Source: Pseudomonas fulva (lineage in GTDB: Bacteria; Pseudomonadota; Gammaproteobacteria; Pseudomonadales; Pseudomonadaceae). From it: a stretch of DNA of 64,000 nt. Both the position numbers and the translations under genes were made by a program. Positions within the stretch are counted from its first letter, which is position 1. The number at the start of each line of letters is the position of its first letter. The DNA lies in the NCBI RefSeq assembly GCF_015680705.1, contig NZ_JADNYP010000002.1:1-64000 (forward strand), given 5' to 3'. Of this stretch, positions 33,540 to 44,362 are shown one piece after another. The notes under the pieces were generated by a model, which did not search any database, had not been told where the DNA came from, and saw only the letters and a list, made by a program, of their open reading frames with translations.

Positions 33540-34853
33540 TCACACCGCGTCGCGTGGGAGCATCAAGCCGAGCGGCAGGCGTACGCGAGCCTCGATCCCC
33601 CCGCCCGAACGGTTGCGCAGTTCCACGTTGCCGCCGTGCTGGGCGGCGATGCGCTTGACGATCGCCAGGCCTAGCCCGGTGCCCTTGCCGCTGCGGGCCC
33701 GGTCGCCGCGAATGAACGGGTTGAAGATGGTTTCCAGCTCCGAAGGGTCGATCCCCGCGCCTCGATCGAGCACGCTCAGCACGACGTAGGGTGCGCTATG
33801 GTCGCCCGATACATAGGCAGCGACTTCCACGCCCTGCCCGGCATGATGCAGGGCGTTGCCGATCAGGTTGGTCAGCATCCGCTTGAGCGAGACCCTGCGC
33901 AGCGGGAACGGCGGAATAGGCTCCAGGCACAGACGCACTCGCTCCTGCGCCTGGTTGTAGGGCGCCACCACCTCGCGGATCAGGCTGCCCAGGTCGACTT
34001 CCTCCACCGGCTCGTCGCGGCCATCGCGAATGAACGCCAGGAACTGGTCGAGAATCGCGTCCATGTCCTCGATGTCGCGCACCATGTCGTCGGTCAGCTC
34101 GCTGTCGTTGGCCAGCAAGGACAGGGACAGGCGCAGGCGGGTCAGGGGCGTCCTCAGATCATGCGAGACGCCAGCCAGCATGAGTTCCCGCTCGCGCCCG
34201 GCCTGCTCGACATCCTCGGCCATCTGATTGAAGGAGCGATAGACCTCGGTCATCTCGCTTGGCGTGTCGCTGATCGGCAGCCGCACGCTGCGCCCCTGGC
34301 CAAGCTGCCGGGCGGCGAATACCAGACGCTTGAGCGGCTGGTTGAGCTGGCGGACGAAGATCCATGCCGATGCGGTGGACAACAGGCCGATCGCCAGGAA
34401 CCAGCCCAGCACGTTCCAGATCTTCTGCCCGCGCAACGGATGCGGATACAGAGGCACCTTGAGCCAGCCAGGCCCCAGGCTCGGTGCATTGACCCAGAGC
34501 GCCGGCGGCGCATGCACGCGCAGGCGTACCTCGGTGTCCTCGCCCAGCTCGGCCTGCATCTGGCGCTGGTAGATCTCGCTGTAGGGCCAGTGCTGCTCGC
34601 CCTGCGGCACCCCCGCCCCGGTGACCCGGATCAGCCCGGCGGCCTCGGCGATGCGCTCGCGGTTCTCCTCGTCGGCCGCCCAGTAGGCGCGCAGGGTCAG
34701 GGCCACGCCATGGCTGTACTGCCGGTCGACCAGCACGTCCTCGTTCATCAGCAGGTAGACCAGGGTCAGCGCCTTGGAAAACAGGACGACGATGAGCACC
34801 AGCCACAGCGTGCGGGCGAAGAAACTTTGTGGGAACCAAAGCGGGGTTTTCAT
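33540..34853 (-). CDS. amgS: EnvZ-type sensor histidine kinase (AmgS orthologue)
   Basis: A 437-aa inner-membrane sensor kinase. TM1 is at about 16-36, followed by a periplasmic domain of about 105 residues, TM2 at about 147-166, HAMP, phosphoacceptor H231 in VSHDLRTPLTRL, and HATPase with NLIGNALHH, DRGAGID and GTGLGLAIVKR. In P. aeruginosa the orthologue AmgS, with AmgR, responds to envelope stress from misfolded membrane proteins and affects aminoglycoside tolerance. The same neighbourhood (rimK before, tex after the regulator) supports orthology. An unusual 123-bp gap with a hairpin separates it from amgR. Confidence 0.9.
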   Translation of the reverse strand: MKTPLWFPQSFFARTLWLVLIVVLFSKALTLVYLLMNEDVLVDRQYSHGVALTLRAYWAADEENRERIAEAAGLIRVTGAGVPQGEQHWPYSEIYQRQMQAELGEDTEVRLRVHAPPALWVNAPSLGPGWLKVPLYPHPLRGQKIWNVLGWFLAIGLLSTASAWIFVRQLNQPLKRLVFAARQLGQGRSVRLPISDTPSEMTEVYRSFNQMAEDVEQAGRERELMLAGVSHDLRTPLTRLRLSLSLLANDSELTDDMVRDIEDMDAILDQFLAFIRDGRDEPVEEVDLGSLIREVVAPYNQAQERVRLCLEPIPPFPLRRVSLKRMLTNLIGNALHHAGQGVEVAAYVSGDHSAPYVVLSVLDRGAGIDPSELETIFNPFIRGDRARSGKGTGLGLAIVKRIAAQHGGNVELRNRSGGGIEARVRLPLGLMLPRDAV

Positions 34854-34919
34854 CAGGCACCAATCAACAGGAACGCACGCAAGCGCACATGCTCGCGATG
34901 CCGTCCGCCACAGACGAAA

Positions 34920-34947
34920 ACAGGGCGACCCGTTCGGGTCGCCCTGT
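34920..34947 (-). terminator. terminator-like hairpin between amgR and amgS
   Basis: A perfect 13-bp stem ACAGGGCGACCCG/CGGGTCGCCCTGT with a minimal loop; on the minus strand TTTT follows it immediately. It lies 30 bp after the amgR stop and 67 bp before amgS, so it should attenuate read-through into the kinase gene. Confidence 0.75.
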
Positions 34948-34976
34948 CGCGACATGCTCAGCCCATCGGCCGAACA

Positions 34977-35717
34977 TCATCTGCCGGCGCTTCCATCCGG
35001 CACGAATACATAACCGACGCCCCAGACCGTCTGGATGTAGCGTGGCTTGGAAGGGTCCGGCTCGATCATCCGGCGCAGGCGGGAAATCTGCACGTCGATG
35101 GAGCGCTCCAGCGCATCCCATTCACGCCCGCGGGCGAGGTTCATCAGCTTGTCGCGAGTCAGCGGCTCGCGCGCATGCATGACCAGCGCCTTGAGTACCG
35201 CGAACTCGCCGGTGGTGAGCATGTGCACCTCGTCGCCGCGCTTGAGTTCGCGCGTGGCCAGCGATAGCTCGTAGTCGCCGAAGGTCACCGTCTCGTCCTC
35301 GCTGCCTGGCGCGCCAGGCACGCTTGGAGCCTGCCGGCGCAGCACCGCCTTGACGCGCGCCACCAGCTCGTCCGGGTTGAACGGCTTGGCCAGGTAGTCG
35401 TCGGCCCCCAGCTCGAGGCCCTTGATCCGGCTGAGTTCGTCGCCCTTGGCGGTGAGCATGATGATCGGGATCTGGTTGTTCGCGGCACGCAGGCGTCGGC
35501 AGGCGGACAGCCCATCCTCGCCGGGGAGCATGAGGTCGAGCACCACCAGGTTGAAGACTTCACGGGCCAGCAGGCGATCCATCTGCTCGACGTTCGGCAC
35601 CGTGCGGGTACGGAACCCCTTGCTGGTGAAGAACCGGTCCAGCAGGCTGCTCAGCCCCGGATCATCATCGACGATGAGAATCTTTTCGCCTTCAGCGACG
35701 TTTGCAGTGCTGCTCAT
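34977..35717 (-). CDS. amgR: OmpR-type response regulator (AmgR orthologue)
   Basis: A 246-aa response regulator. The receiver has acidic residues DDD near 17-19, phosphoacceptor D61 (VVLDLMLPGEDG), and K in YLAKPFNP. The C-terminal winged helix shows RELKRGDEVHMLTTGEFAVL and IDVQISRLRRMIEPD. Partner of the downstream kinase. Neighbours and sequence fit AmgR of P. aeruginosa, also called OmpR in P. putida annotations. Controls envelope-stress genes there. Confidence 0.93.
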   Translation of the reverse strand: MSSTANVAEGEKILIVDDDPGLSSLLDRFFTSKGFRTRTVPNVEQMDRLLAREVFNLVVLDLMLPGEDGLSACRRLRAANNQIPIIMLTAKGDELSRIKGLELGADDYLAKPFNPDELVARVKAVLRRQAPSVPGAPGSEDETVTFGDYELSLATRELKRGDEVHMLTTGEFAVLKALVMHAREPLTRDKLMNLARGREWDALERSIDVQISRLRRMIEPDPSKPRYIQTVWGVGYVFVPDGSAGR

Positions 35718-36009
35718 GAATAACTCCTCTGATCTCGGCGCGCATTATGGCGTAGCCATTCGCGGCCGTGCCGTATGCATTGTTAGCAGATTTTTCCCCG
35801 CCTGGCACTGCCAGCGCGCCACGCGACGGGGCCTCGGCCTGCCTGGCCTGAGGCAGGCCGGCGGGCCTGATGGAGGCTGACGCGGACGTGCCGCCACGAG
35901 GCAGCTGGCCATCACCGCAACCCTGGCGCGATGCGTATAATGCGCGACTTTCAGCCAGCGCCGCCGGCCCGCGGCCTTTTGCATCGACACAATTGATCAG
36001 GTGGTTTCC
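35718..36009. other. divergent intergenic region between amgR and tex
   Basis: No gene seen. It carries promoters for amgR (minus) and tex (plus) and a hairpin with perfect 9-bp arms GGCCTGCCT (35836-35844) and AGGCAGGCC (35851-35859). The hairpin may be in the tex 5' leader or be a small intergenic repeat. Confidence 0.5.
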
Positions 36010-38328
36010 ATGCACAGCATCAACAGCCGTATCGCCGAGGAACTGGGCGTACGCCCGCAGCAGGTCGAGGCGGCCGTCACCTTGTTGGACGAAGGCTCGA
36101 CGGTGCCCTTCATCGCGCGCTACCGCAAGGAAGTGACCGGCAGCCTGGACGATACCCAGTTGCGTCACCTGGAAGAGCGCCTGCGCTACCTGCGCGAACT
36201 CGACGAGCGCCGCGCCAGCATCCTTGCCAGCATCGAGGAGCAAGGCAAGCTGACCCCAGAGCTTGCCCGCGACATCCAGCTGGCCGATACCAAGACCCGC
36301 CTGGAAGACCTCTACCTGCCCTACAAGCAGAAGCGCCGCACCAAGGGCCAGATCGCCCTGGAGGCTGGCCTTGGCGAACTGGCCGACAGCCTGCTCGGCG
36401 ACCCGCAGCTGGCGCCCGAGACCGAGGCGGCCCGCTTCGTCGATGCCGACAAGGGCATCGACGACGTCAAGGCGGCGCTCGAGGGCGCCAAGTACATCCT
36501 CATGGAGCGTTTCGCCGAGGATGCCGGCCTGCTCGAGAAGCTGCGTGGCTTCCTCAAGCAGGAGGCCGTGCTCAGCGCCAGGGTGGTGGCCGGCAAGGAA
36601 GAGGAAGGCGCCAAGTTCCGTGACTACTTCGCCCACGACGAGCCACTGCGCGGCGTACCGTCCCATCGAGCCCTGGCGATCTTCCGCGGGCGCAACGAAG
36701 GGGTGCTTGGCGCTTCGCTGAAGGTCGGCGAGGAACTGCCGGGCACCTTGCATCCTTGCGAGCTGATGATCGGCGAGCATTTCGGCCTGGCCAACCAGGG
36801 CCGCGCGGCCGACAAATGGCTGGCCGAAGTGGTGCGCTGGACCTGGAAGGTCAAGCTCTACACTCATCTGGAAACCGACCTGTTCGGCGAGCTGCGCGAC
36901 GCGGCCGAGGGCGAGGCGATCAACGTCTTCGCCCACAACCTGCATGACCTGCTGCTGGCCGCTCCGGCCGGGCCACGGACGACTCTGGGCCTGGACCCTG
37001 GGCTGCGGACCGGCTGCAAGGTCGCGGTGGTCGACCGCACCGGCAAGCTGCTCGATACCGCGACCGTGTATCCACACGTGCCGAAGAACGAATGGGACCG
37101 CACCATCGCCGTGCTGGCCGCGCTGTGCGCCAAGCATTCGGTCGAGCTGATCGCCATCGGCAACGGCACCGCCAGCCGGGAAACCGACAAGCTGGCCGCC
37201 GAACTGATCAGGAAGTATCCCGCGCTGAAGATGACCAAGGTCATGGTTTCCGAAGCCGGGGCCTCGGTGTATTCGGCCTCGGAGCTGGCGGCCCGCGAGT
37301 TCCCCGAGCTCGACGTGTCGCTGCGTGGCGCGGTGTCCATCGCGCGACGCCTGCAGGACCCGTTGGCCGAGCTGGTGAAGATCGATCCCAAGTCGATCGG
37401 CGTCGGCCAGTACCAGCACGATGTCTCGCAGGTCAAGCTCGCGCGCAGCCTCGATGCGGTGGTCGAAGACTGCGTCAACGCCGTCGGCGTGGACGTCAAT
37501 ACCGCCTCGGCGGCGTTGCTGGCGCGGATTTCCGGGCTCAACGCGACCCTGGCCCAGAACATCGTCGCGCACCGTGACGCCAATGGCCCATTCGCCACCC
37601 GCGCGGCCCTGAAGAAGGTCAGCCGCCTGGGCGAGAAGACCTTCGAGCAGGCCGCCGGCTTCCTGCGCGTGATGAACGGCGACAACCCGCTGGATGCCTC
37701 GGCCGTTCACCCTGAAGCCTACCCGCTGGTGCAACGCATCGCTGTCGGAACCGACCGCGACATCCGTTCGCTGATCGGCGACAGCAGCTTCCTCAAGCGC
37801 CTGGACCCGAAGAAGTTCACCGACGAGACCTTCGGCCTCCCCACCGTCACCGACATCCTCCAGGAACTCGACAAGCCGGGCCGCGACCCACGTCCCGAGT
37901 TCAAGACCGCCGCCTTCCAGGATGGCGTCGAGGACCTCAAGGACCTGCAGCCGGGCATGATCCTCGAGGGCGTGGTCACCAACGTCACCAACTTCGGTGC
38001 CTTCGTCGACATCGGCGTGCACCAGGACGGCCTGGTGCATATCTCCGCCCTGTCGGAAAAGTTCGTCAAGGACCCACGCGAGGCGGTCAAGGCCGGGGAC
38101 GTGGTCAAAGTCAAGGTCATGGAGGTGGATATCCCGCGCAAGCGTGTCGGTCTGTCGATGCGCATGAGCGATACCCCGGGCGAAAAGGTCGAAGGCAACC
38201 GTGGCGCGCGCCGCGACAGCGCCGCCGGCGCCCGCCAGCAGCCGCCGCGCCAGCGTGAAGCCGCGGCACCGGTCAACAGCGCCATGGCCTCGCTGTTCGC
38301 CAATGCCAAGCAGTTGAAGAAGAAATGA
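36010..38328 (+). CDS. tex: Tex RNA-binding transcription accessory protein
   Basis: A 772-aa conserved nucleic-acid-binding protein. The N-terminal helical Tex region ([20 protein letters not shown]) is followed by a YqgF/RNase H-like domain ([17 protein letters not shown], near 325), tandem helix-hairpin-helix motifs ([20 protein letters not shown]), and an S1 domain near 645-715 ([20 protein letters not shown]). The tail is basic and low-complexity. The ATG at 36010 has AGGTGG upstream; a GTG three codons earlier is less likely. It ends in a 4-bp overlap with the thioesterase gene. Confidence 0.95.
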   Translation: MHSINSRIAEELGVRPQQVEAAVTLLDEGSTVPFIARYRKEVTGSLDDTQLRHLEERLRYLRELDERRASILASIEEQGKLTPELARDIQLADTKTRLEDLYLPYKQKRRTKGQIALEAGLGELADSLLGDPQLAPETEAARFVDADKGIDDVKAALEGAKYILMERFAEDAGLLEKLRGFLKQEAVLSARVVAGKEEEGAKFRDYFAHDEPLRGVPSHRALAIFRGRNEGVLGASLKVGEELPGTLHPCELMIGEHFGLANQGRAADKWLAEVVRWTWKVKLYTHLETDLFGELRDAAEGEAINVFAHNLHDLLLAAPAGPRTTLGLDPGLRTGCKVAVVDRTGKLLDTATVYPHVPKNEWDRTIAVLAALCAKHSVELIAIGNGTASRETDKLAAELIRKYPALKMTKVMVSEAGASVYSASELAAREFPELDVSLRGAVSIARRLQDPLAELVKIDPKSIGVGQYQHDVSQVKLARSLDAVVEDCVNAVGVDVNTASAALLARISGLNATLAQNIVAHRDANGPFATRAALKKVSRLGEKTFEQAAGFLRVMNGDNPLDASAVHPEAYPLVQRIAVGTDRDIRSLIGDSSFLKRLDPKKFTDETFGLPTVTDILQELDKPGRDPRPEFKTAAFQDGVEDLKDLQPGMILEGVVTNVTNFGAFVDIGVHQDGLVHISALSEKFVKDPREAVKAGDVVKVKVMEVDIPRKRVGLSMRMSDTPGEKVEGNRGARRDSAAGARQQPPRQREAAAPVNSAMASLFANAKQLKKK

Positions 38329-38711
38329 TGGACGTCCCGGCCGAATTCGTCGAAAGCGCCTTCAGTCGCCTGCTGGGCTGCCGCCTGCAAAAGCTCGACA
38401 GCGGCTTGGCCGAGGTCGCCCTGGCGCTGGCCCCGCAGTTGCGCAATCGTGGCGGCAACCTGCATGGCGGCGTGCTGTTCAGTCTGGTGGACATCACCAT
38501 GGGCCTGGCCTGCTCGGCCAGCCACGGCTTCGACCAGCGCAGCGCCACGCTCGAATGCAAGATCAATTACCTGCGCGCCGTCAGCGACGGCGAGGTCCGC
38601 TGCGTCGCCCGCGTGCTGCATGCCGGCAGGCGCACGCTGGTGGTCGAAGCCGACGTGTGCCAGGGCGACAAGCTGGTCGCCAAGGCGCAAGGAACGTTTG
38701 CCGTCCTCTAG
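38325..38711 (+). CDS. PaaI-type hot-dog thioesterase
   Basis: A 128-aa PaaI/YdiI-family acyl-CoA thioesterase. The segment [20 protein letters not shown] holds the active-site HGG and the catalytic acid (Asp in LVDITMG). It overlaps the tex stop (ATGATG), so it is coupled to tex; either of two adjacent ATGs may be used. The substrate is unknown. The tex-thioesterase-gshA order is also found in P. aeruginosa. Confidence 0.85.
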   Translation: MMDVPAEFVESAFSRLLGCRLQKLDSGLAEVALALAPQLRNRGGNLHGGVLFSLVDITMGLACSASHGFDQRSATLECKINYLRAVSDGEVRCVARVLHAGRRTLVVEADVCQGDKLVAKAQGTFAVL

Positions 38712-38735
38712 CTGCCAAATCCTCGTTGCGGTACT

Positions 38736-38761
38736 TTCGGCAGTGCGCAGGCACTGCCGAA
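38736..38761 (+). terminator. hairpin between the thioesterase gene and gshA
   Basis: A perfect 11-bp stem TTCGGCAGTGC/GCACTGCCGAA with a 4-nt loop, 25 bp after the stop codon. It has only a weak T tract, so the termination call is moderate. Confidence 0.55.
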
Positions 38762-38864
38762 GTTCGCGTAGACCAGGCGACAACGCCAGTTCCTCGTTCC
38801 CTACCCTTGTAGACCGTCGACGCTACCCCCATATTGGGCCGACTGACGTGTGAAGGAATACATC

Positions 38865-40442
38865 TTGAGCGACCTCCTCAATCGCCGCCTGAGCCTGCTC
38901 GGCGCCAATCTTCCCCTGCTCAAGCAGTGCCTGCACGGCATCGAGCGTGAAGGCCTGCGCGTGACCGCCGAAGGTCGCCTGGCACAGACACCCCATCCGG
39001 AAACCCTTGGTTCGGCGCTGACCAACGAGCGGATCACCACCGACTATTCCGAATCGCTGCTGGAGTTCATCACGCCGGCGCTGACCGACCCGGCGCAGGT
39101 GCTCGACAACCTCGAGCAGATCCACCGCTTCGTCCTCGGCAAGCTCGGCAGCGAATACCTGTGGAGCCCGTCGATGCCCTGCACGCTGCCAGCGGAAGAG
39201 GACATCCCGATCGCCGAATACGGCACCTCCAACATCGGCAGGCTCAAGCACGTGTATCGCAAGGGCCTGGCCCTGCGCTACGGCCGGACCATGCAGTGCA
39301 TCGCCGGGATCCACTACAACTTCTCGCTGCCCGAGGCGCTCTGGCCACTGTTGCGCCAGGCCGAAGCGAGCAGCCTGGACGATCGCGACTTCCAGTCGGC
39401 TGCCTATATCGCCCTCATCCGCAACTTCCGCCGCTACAGCTGGCTGCTGATGTACCTGTTCGGCGCGTCGCCGGCGCTCGATGCCGGATTCCTCAGGGGC
39501 CGTCCCCACCAGCTCGAGACGTTCGACGCCGAGACCTTGTACCTGCCCTTCGCCACCAGCCTGCGCATGAGCGACCTGGGCTACCAGAGCAACGCCCAGG
39601 CAGGCCTGACGCCCTGCTACAACGATCTGACCAGCTATACCGACAGCCTGCGCCGGGCCGTGGCCACGCCCTACCAGCCCTACGTCGAGGTCGGCACGCA
39701 CAAGGACGGCGACTGGATACAGCTCAATACCAACATCCTGCAGATCGAAAACGAGTACTACTCCAACATTCGCCCCAAGCGCGTCACCTATACCGGCGAG
39801 CGTCCGGTCCAGGCGCTCATGGCCCGTGGGGTGCAGTACGTCGAAGTACGTTGCCTGGACATCAATCCGTTCTTGCCAGTCGGCATCGACCTGGCCGAAG
39901 CGCGCTTTCTCGATGCGTTCCTGCTGTATTGCGCGCTCGAACAGAGCCCGCAGCTCAGTGGTGACGAGTGCGCGCAGTGCACCAGCAACTTCCTGTCAGT
40001 GGTCAAGCAAGGTCGCCGCCCTGGCCTGGAACTGCAACGAAACGGCCAGCCGGTGACGCTCAAGGCGTGGGCCACCGAACTCATCGAGCGCATCGCGCCA
40101 CTGGCTGCGCTGCTCGACCAGGCGCAAGGCGGCGATGAGCACCACAAGGCGCTCGCCCTGCAGCAAGCCAAGATCGATGACGCCGCGCTGACTCCCTCGG
40201 CCCAGGTCCTGGCCAGCATGCGCGAGCACAAGGAGAGCTTCGTGCGCTTCGCGCTGCGCCAGAGCCAGGCCCATGCCGATACCTTCCGCAACGCGCCGCT
40301 CGACCCGGCCCGGCAGCAGGAGTTCGAAACGCTGGTCCGCCAGTCGCTGGAAGAGCAGGCTCGCCTGGAACAACAGGAAGTCGGCGACTTCGACCTGTTC
40401 GTCGGCGCTTATCAGGCAAGCATCCTGGCCGTCGGTACCTGA
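38865..40442 (+). CDS. gshA: glutamate-cysteine ligase
   Basis: A 525-aa enzyme making gamma-glutamylcysteine from glutamate, cysteine and ATP, the first and rate-limiting step of glutathione synthesis. It is the proteobacterial GCS class: [10 protein letters not shown], then [27 protein letters not shown], and [12 protein letters not shown]. The TTG at 38865 is chosen because AAGGAA sits 6 nt upstream and it gives the usual MSDLL-like N-terminus. The GTG at 38850 would place that ribosome binding site inside the gene. The stop overlaps the TetR gene by 1 bp. Confidence 0.94.
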   Translation: MSDLLNRRLSLLGANLPLLKQCLHGIEREGLRVTAEGRLAQTPHPETLGSALTNERITTDYSESLLEFITPALTDPAQVLDNLEQIHRFVLGKLGSEYLWSPSMPCTLPAEEDIPIAEYGTSNIGRLKHVYRKGLALRYGRTMQCIAGIHYNFSLPEALWPLLRQAEASSLDDRDFQSAAYIALIRNFRRYSWLLMYLFGASPALDAGFLRGRPHQLETFDAETLYLPFATSLRMSDLGYQSNAQAGLTPCYNDLTSYTDSLRRAVATPYQPYVEVGTHKDGDWIQLNTNILQIENEYYSNIRPKRVTYTGERPVQALMARGVQYVEVRCLDINPFLPVGIDLAEARFLDAFLLYCALEQSPQLSGDECAQCTSNFLSVVKQGRRPGLELQRNGQPVTLKAWATELIERIAPLAALLDQAQGGDEHHKALALQQAKIDDAALTPSAQVLASMREHKESFVRFALRQSQAHADTFRNAPLDPARQQEFETLVRQSLEEQARLEQQEVGDFDLFVGAYQASILAVGT

Positions 40443-41068
40443 TGAGTCGGTCGCTCGGCCAGCGTCGGCCACGCGCCAGCAGCCAGGCGCGGATCGAAAG
40501 CATCCTCGCGGCCGCTCGCGTGCGGCTGGCCGAAGCAGGCCTGTCGGGGTTGTCGATGTACGATGTGGCCCGGCTGGCGGAGATCCCGCCCTCGTCGGTC
40601 TACCATTTCTTCGCCAGCGTCCCGGCGCTGCTCGAAGCCCTCACCGCCGACGTGCACAAGGCCTTTCGCCAGGCCTTGCAGGCACCGATCGACGGCACCA
40701 CGCTGAACACCTGGCATGACCTGTCACGGCTGCTCGAACAACGCATGCTCGACCTCTATGGCGAGGATGCCGCCGCCCGCCAGCTGATCCTTGCCCAACA
40801 CGGTCTCGCCGAGGTCAACCAGGCCGATCGCCAGCATGACCTCGAGTTGAGCAGCTTGATGCACGGGCTTTTCGACCAGCATTTCCAGCTTCCGCCGCTG
40901 CCGCCCGAAGTGGACGTCTTTGCCTTGGCCATGGAGCTGAGCGACCGGGTCTATGCCCGGTCGATCCAGTTGCATGGCGAAATCACGGCGCGCATGGCCG
41001 AGGAAGGAAAACGGGTGTTCGAGGCTTACCTGGGCTTGTACCTGCCGCCCTACCTGGCCAGGAGATAG
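40442..41068 (+). CDS. TetR-family transcriptional regulator
   Basis: A 208-aa repressor-type regulator. The N-terminal helix-turn-helix reads SILAAARVRLAEAGLSGLSM, YDVARLAEIPPSSVYHFFAS. The C-terminal ligand domain is not family-assignable by eye. It shares one base with the gshA stop (TGATG), so it is likely co-transcribed with gshA and may respond to thiols or oxidative stress. This is inference from position. It is convergent with ssuF. Confidence 0.85.
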   Translation: MSRSLGQRRPRASSQARIESILAAARVRLAEAGLSGLSMYDVARLAEIPPSSVYHFFASVPALLEALTADVHKAFRQALQAPIDGTTLNTWHDLSRLLEQRMLDLYGEDAAARQLILAQHGLAEVNQADRQHDLELSSLMHGLFDQHFQLPPLPPEVDVFALAMELSDRVYARSIQLHGEITARMAEEGKRVFEAYLGLYLPPYLARR

Positions 41069-41291
41069 CCACCCCCACGGTGCGCCGCAACTGATAGCGG
41101 CAGGACGGTGCCATGTCCGGAACCCCTTCATGGGTTCGCTTTTACTTGCAAGACGTTTGCGGGTTACGTAGGCCCCTTCCCTATTGCTTTGCGGCCGCTC
41201 CAGGACCGCGCGACACCGTATCGTCTGCACAAGGCCGCCTGACAACCACGCCTGCCGCAGACGATACCGATTCCGGGCCTCGCGCCGGACT

Positions 41292-41507
41292 TCACAGCTT
41301 GGCGATCGACACCTCGGTGGACTTGACGAAGGCGATCACCTCGCTACCGACGGTCAGTTCCAGCTCGCGAACCGAGCGGGTGGTGATCACCGAGGTGACG
41401 ATGCCAGAGGCGGTCTGCACGTCGATTTCCGAAAGTACCGGGCCTTCGAGGATTTCCTTCACGGTACCTTTGAACTGGTTGCGGACATTGATGGCTTTGA
41501 TGGTCAT
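41292..41507 (-). CDS. ssuF: molybdopterin-binding-like protein SsuF
   Basis: A 71-aa single Mop (molbindin) domain: MTIKAINVRNQFKGTVKEIL, then SGIVTSVITTRSVRELEL and GSEVIAFVKSTEVSI. In P. putida the ssuEADCBF operon ends with this gene, which is reported as needed for growth on sulfonates although its exact role is unclear. It follows ssuB on the same strand by 29 bp. The 223 bp between it and the convergent TetR gene show nothing notable. Confidence 0.9.
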   Translation of the reverse strand: MTIKAINVRNQFKGTVKEILEGPVLSEIDVQTASGIVTSVITTRSVRELELTVGSEVIAFVKSTEVSIAKL

Positions 41508-41536
41508 GGCTTGATTCCTTCTTCGTGGCTTGGGGT

Positions 41537-42349
41537 TCAGTGCGCCCAGTGCAGTTGCGTGGGCAGGTGAGCTACAGGTTCGGGTTCGGGCGAGATGCCG
41601 GGCAGCGTCAGCACGCGCTCGAGCACCTGCCTTTCCAGCGCCGCCAGGCGATGCGAGCCACGGGCGCGAGGGCGTGGCAGGTCCACGCTCAGGTCCAGAC
41701 CGATCTCACCCTCCTCGATGAGGATGACGCGGTCGGCCACGGCCACGGCTTCGTTGACGTCGTGGGTGACCAGCAGGACGGTGAAGCCATGCTCGCGCCA
41801 CAGCTGTTCGATCAACTGCTGCATCTCGATGCGTGTCAGCGCATCGAGTGCGCCAAGCGGTTCGTCGAGCAGCAGCAGGCGCGGCCGGTGGATCAGCGCA
41901 CGGGCCAGCGCCACGCGCTGTTTCTGCCCGCCTGACAGGGCTGCCGGCCATTCGTTGGCGCGCTCGGCCAGGCCGACTGCCTCGAGCGCCTTCAACGCCC
42001 GCGCTCGCCAGTCGCCCGTCAAGCCCAGGCCAACGTTGTCGATGACTGTCTTCCAGGGCAGCAGACGCGCCTCCTGGAACATCAGTCGGGTTTCTTCGCG
42101 AGCCTCCGGCCATGGCGCGGCGCCGGCCAGCAGACGTCCGGCGCTGGGCTGGTCGAGCCCGGCCAGCAGTCGTAGCAAGGTACTCTTGCCGCAGCCGCTG
42201 CGTCCGACGATGGCCACGAACTGCCCAGCCGGGACATGCAAGTCGATACCACGTAGCACTTCCCGCTGGCCGAATGCCTTGCGCAGACCATCGGCGGCCA
42301 ATGGAATGCCACGCAGCAGGCGTGGCGGCTGTCGTTCGAGCGAGGTCAT
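41537..42349 (-). CDS. ssuB: aliphatic sulfonate ABC transporter, ATPase
   Basis: A 270-aa ABC ATPase. It has Walker [11 protein letters not shown]-loop [10 protein letters not shown], signature LSGGQKQR, Walker [13 protein letters not shown], and the switch His in LVTHDV. It energises SsuAC uptake of alkanesulfonates. The ATG overlaps the ssuC stop (4 bp). The much longer open frame upstream is antisense-free read-through of ssuC and was not used. Confidence 0.94.
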   Translation of the reverse strand: MTSLERQPPRLLRGIPLAADGLRKAFGQREVLRGIDLHVPAGQFVAIVGRSGCGKSTLLRLLAGLDQPSAGRLLAGAAPWPEAREETRLMFQEARLLPWKTVIDNVGLGLTGDWRARALKALEAVGLAERANEWPAALSGGQKQRVALARALIHRPRLLLLDEPLGALDALTRIEMQQLIEQLWREHGFTVLLVTHDVNEAVAVADRVILIEEGEIGLDLSVDLPRPRARGSHRLAALERQVLERVLTLPGISPEPEPVAHLPTQLHWAH

Positions 42350-43143
42350 GGGCCTTCCCTCTTCACGGGTCGATAGGCAGGGTGCCAGCGCAGCCAGACG
42401 CGCTCCAGGCCACGGGCGGCCAGGTCGGCCAGCTTGCCGAGCACCGCGTACAGGACGATCGCCAGGACCACCACATCGGTCTGCAGGAATTCCCTGGCAT
42501 TCATCGCCAGGTAACCGATGCCGGCATTGGCGGAAATGGTCTCGGCGACGATCAGCGTGAGCCACATGAAACCCAGGGCGAAGCGCACGCCGACCAGGAT
42601 CGACGGCAACGCGCCGGGCAGGATCACCTGGCGGAACAGGCCGAAGCCGGACAGTCCGTAGCTGCGCGCCATCTCCACCAGGGCCGGGTCGACGTTGCGA
42701 ATGCCGTGGTAGGTGTTGAGGTAGATCGGGAACAAGGTCCCCAGCGCCACCAGGAAGATCTTCGCCGACTCGTCGATACCGAACCAGAGGATCACCAGGG
42801 GAATCAGGGCCAGATGCGGGACGTTGCGGATCATCTGCACGGAGCTGTCGAGCAGGCGTTCGCCCCAGTTGGACAGCCCGGTGATGAAACCTAGCAACAG
42901 GCCGATGCTGCCACCGATCACGAAGCCCAGTGCCGCGCGCCAGCCACTGATGGCCAGGTGCGTCCAGATCTCGCCGCTGCGTACCAGCTCGACGCCAGCG
43001 CCGAGCACCGCGCTGGGCGCCGGCAGGATGCGGGTCGACAGCCAGCCGGCACTCACCGCCAGTTGCCAGGCGGCCAGCAGCAGCACCGGCAGCGCCCAGG
43101 GGGCCAGACGCCCGGCCCAGCCGTGGTTGGTTGGACGACTCAT
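42346..43143 (-). CDS. ssuC: aliphatic sulfonate ABC transporter, permease
   Basis: A 265-aa inner-membrane permease with about six transmembrane segments. The ABC-permease EAA loop is [20 protein letters not shown]. It pairs with SsuA and SsuB. A GAGGG ribosome binding site precedes the ATG. The gap to ssuD upstream is 10 bp. Confidence 0.94.
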   Translation of the reverse strand: MSRPTNHGWAGRLAPWALPVLLLAAWQLAVSAGWLSTRILPAPSAVLGAGVELVRSGEIWTHLAISGWRAALGFVIGGSIGLLLGFITGLSNWGERLLDSSVQMIRNVPHLALIPLVILWFGIDESAKIFLVALGTLFPIYLNTYHGIRNVDPALVEMARSYGLSGFGLFRQVILPGALPSILVGVRFALGFMWLTLIVAETISANAGIGYLAMNAREFLQTDVVVLAIVLYAVLGKLADLAARGLERVWLRWHPAYRPVKREGP

Positions 43144-43153
43144 GGCCAGGCCC

Positions 43154-44302
43154 TCAACGCTGTGCGACCGACTTGGGCAGGATGTCGTTGGCGACCATCT
43201 CGCCGAACGGGCTCACGTAGCCGCCGCTAGCCGGTTGCGCCGGACGTTGCAGGTCCAGGTGCGGGAACAGCAGCTCGGCCACCCGGTACGACTCCTCCAG
43301 GTGCGGATAGCCGGAGAAGATGAAGGTGTCGATACCCAGTTCGGCATATTCCCTGACCCGTGCGGCGACAGTCGGCCCATCGCCGACCAATGCGGTCCCG
43401 GCGCCCCCGCGTACCAGGCCGACGCCGGCCCACAGGTTGGGGCTGACCTCCAGCTGATCGCGATTGCCGCCATGCAGTGCCGCCATGCGCTGCTGGCCGA
43501 CCGAGTCGAAGCGGGCCAGCGAAGCCTGGGCGCGGGCGATGGTCTCATCGTCCAGGTGCGAGATCAGCCGCTCGGCAGCGCTCCACGCCTGTTCGTTGGT
43601 TTCCCGCACGATCACGTGCAAACGGATGCCGAAGCGTACGCTGCGGCCTTGGGCTGCGGCCTTGGCACGAACCTGGGCGATCTTCTCGGCCACCGCCGCC
43701 GGTGGCTCGCCCCAGGTCAGGTACAGCTCGACCTGCTCGGCGGCCAGGTCCTGGGCCGCCTCGGACGAGCCGCCGAAGTACAGTGGCGGGCGTGGGCGCT
43801 GGATCGGCGGATACAGCAGCTTGGCACCTTTGACCTGCAGGTGCTTGCCGTCATAGTCCACCACTTCGCCCTCGAGCACCCGGCGCCAGATGCGGGTGAA
43901 TTCCACTGAGGCTTGGTAGCGTTCCTCATGGCTGAGGAACAGGCCGTCGCCGGCCAGCTCGTCTGGATCGCCACCGGTCACCAAGTTGAACAGCGCACGA
44001 CCGCCGGACAGCCGGTCCAGGGTCGCGGCCTGGCGCGCGGCCACGGTCGGTGAAACGATGCCTGGGCGCAAGGCGACCAGGAACTTCAGTCGCTGGGTCA
44101 CTGGGATCAGTGACGCTGCCACCAGCCAGGAATCCTCGCAGGAGCGGCCAGTGGGAATCAGCACGCCGCCGAAGCCGAGCCGATCGGCCGCCTGGGCGAT
44201 CTGCTGGAGGTAACCATGATCGACCGCACGAGCACCGTCGCAGGTGCCAAGGTACTTGCCGTCGCCGTGGGTTGGAAGGAACCAGAATACTTCAAGGCTC
44301 AT
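43154..44302 (-). CDS. ssuD: alkanesulfonate monooxygenase
   Basis: A 382-aa FMNH2-dependent luciferase-like monooxygenase releasing sulfite from alkanesulfonates. The N-terminal [15 protein letters not shown], the [20 protein letters not shown] stretch, the LVTGGDP motif and the [10 protein letters not shown] segment are those of SsuD. It uses FMNH2 supplied by SsuE. GGAG precedes the ATG. Confidence 0.96.
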   Translation of the reverse strand: MSLEVFWFLPTHGDGKYLGTCDGARAVDHGYLQQIAQAADRLGFGGVLIPTGRSCEDSWLVAASLIPVTQRLKFLVALRPGIVSPTVAARQAATLDRLSGGRALFNLVTGGDPDELAGDGLFLSHEERYQASVEFTRIWRRVLEGEVVDYDGKHLQVKGAKLLYPPIQRPRPPLYFGGSSEAAQDLAAEQVELYLTWGEPPAAVAEKIAQVRAKAAAQGRSVRFGIRLHVIVRETNEQAWSAAERLISHLDDETIARAQASLARFDSVGQQRMAALHGGNRDQLEVSPNLWAGVGLVRGGAGTALVGDGPTVAARVREYAELGIDTFIFSGYPHLEESYRVAELLFPHLDLQRPAQPASGGYVSPFGEMVANDILPKSVAQR

Positions 44303-44362
44303 TGGAGTTGTCTCCTCAAGGGTGGCTCATGCCGGAGCGCAGCCCCGGCCGATGCAAGATGG

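Noticed and set aside
36001..36009. GTG start for tex three codons upstream
   Set aside because: The ATG at 36010 has better spacing from the AGGTGG ribosome binding site and gives the family's usual N-terminus.
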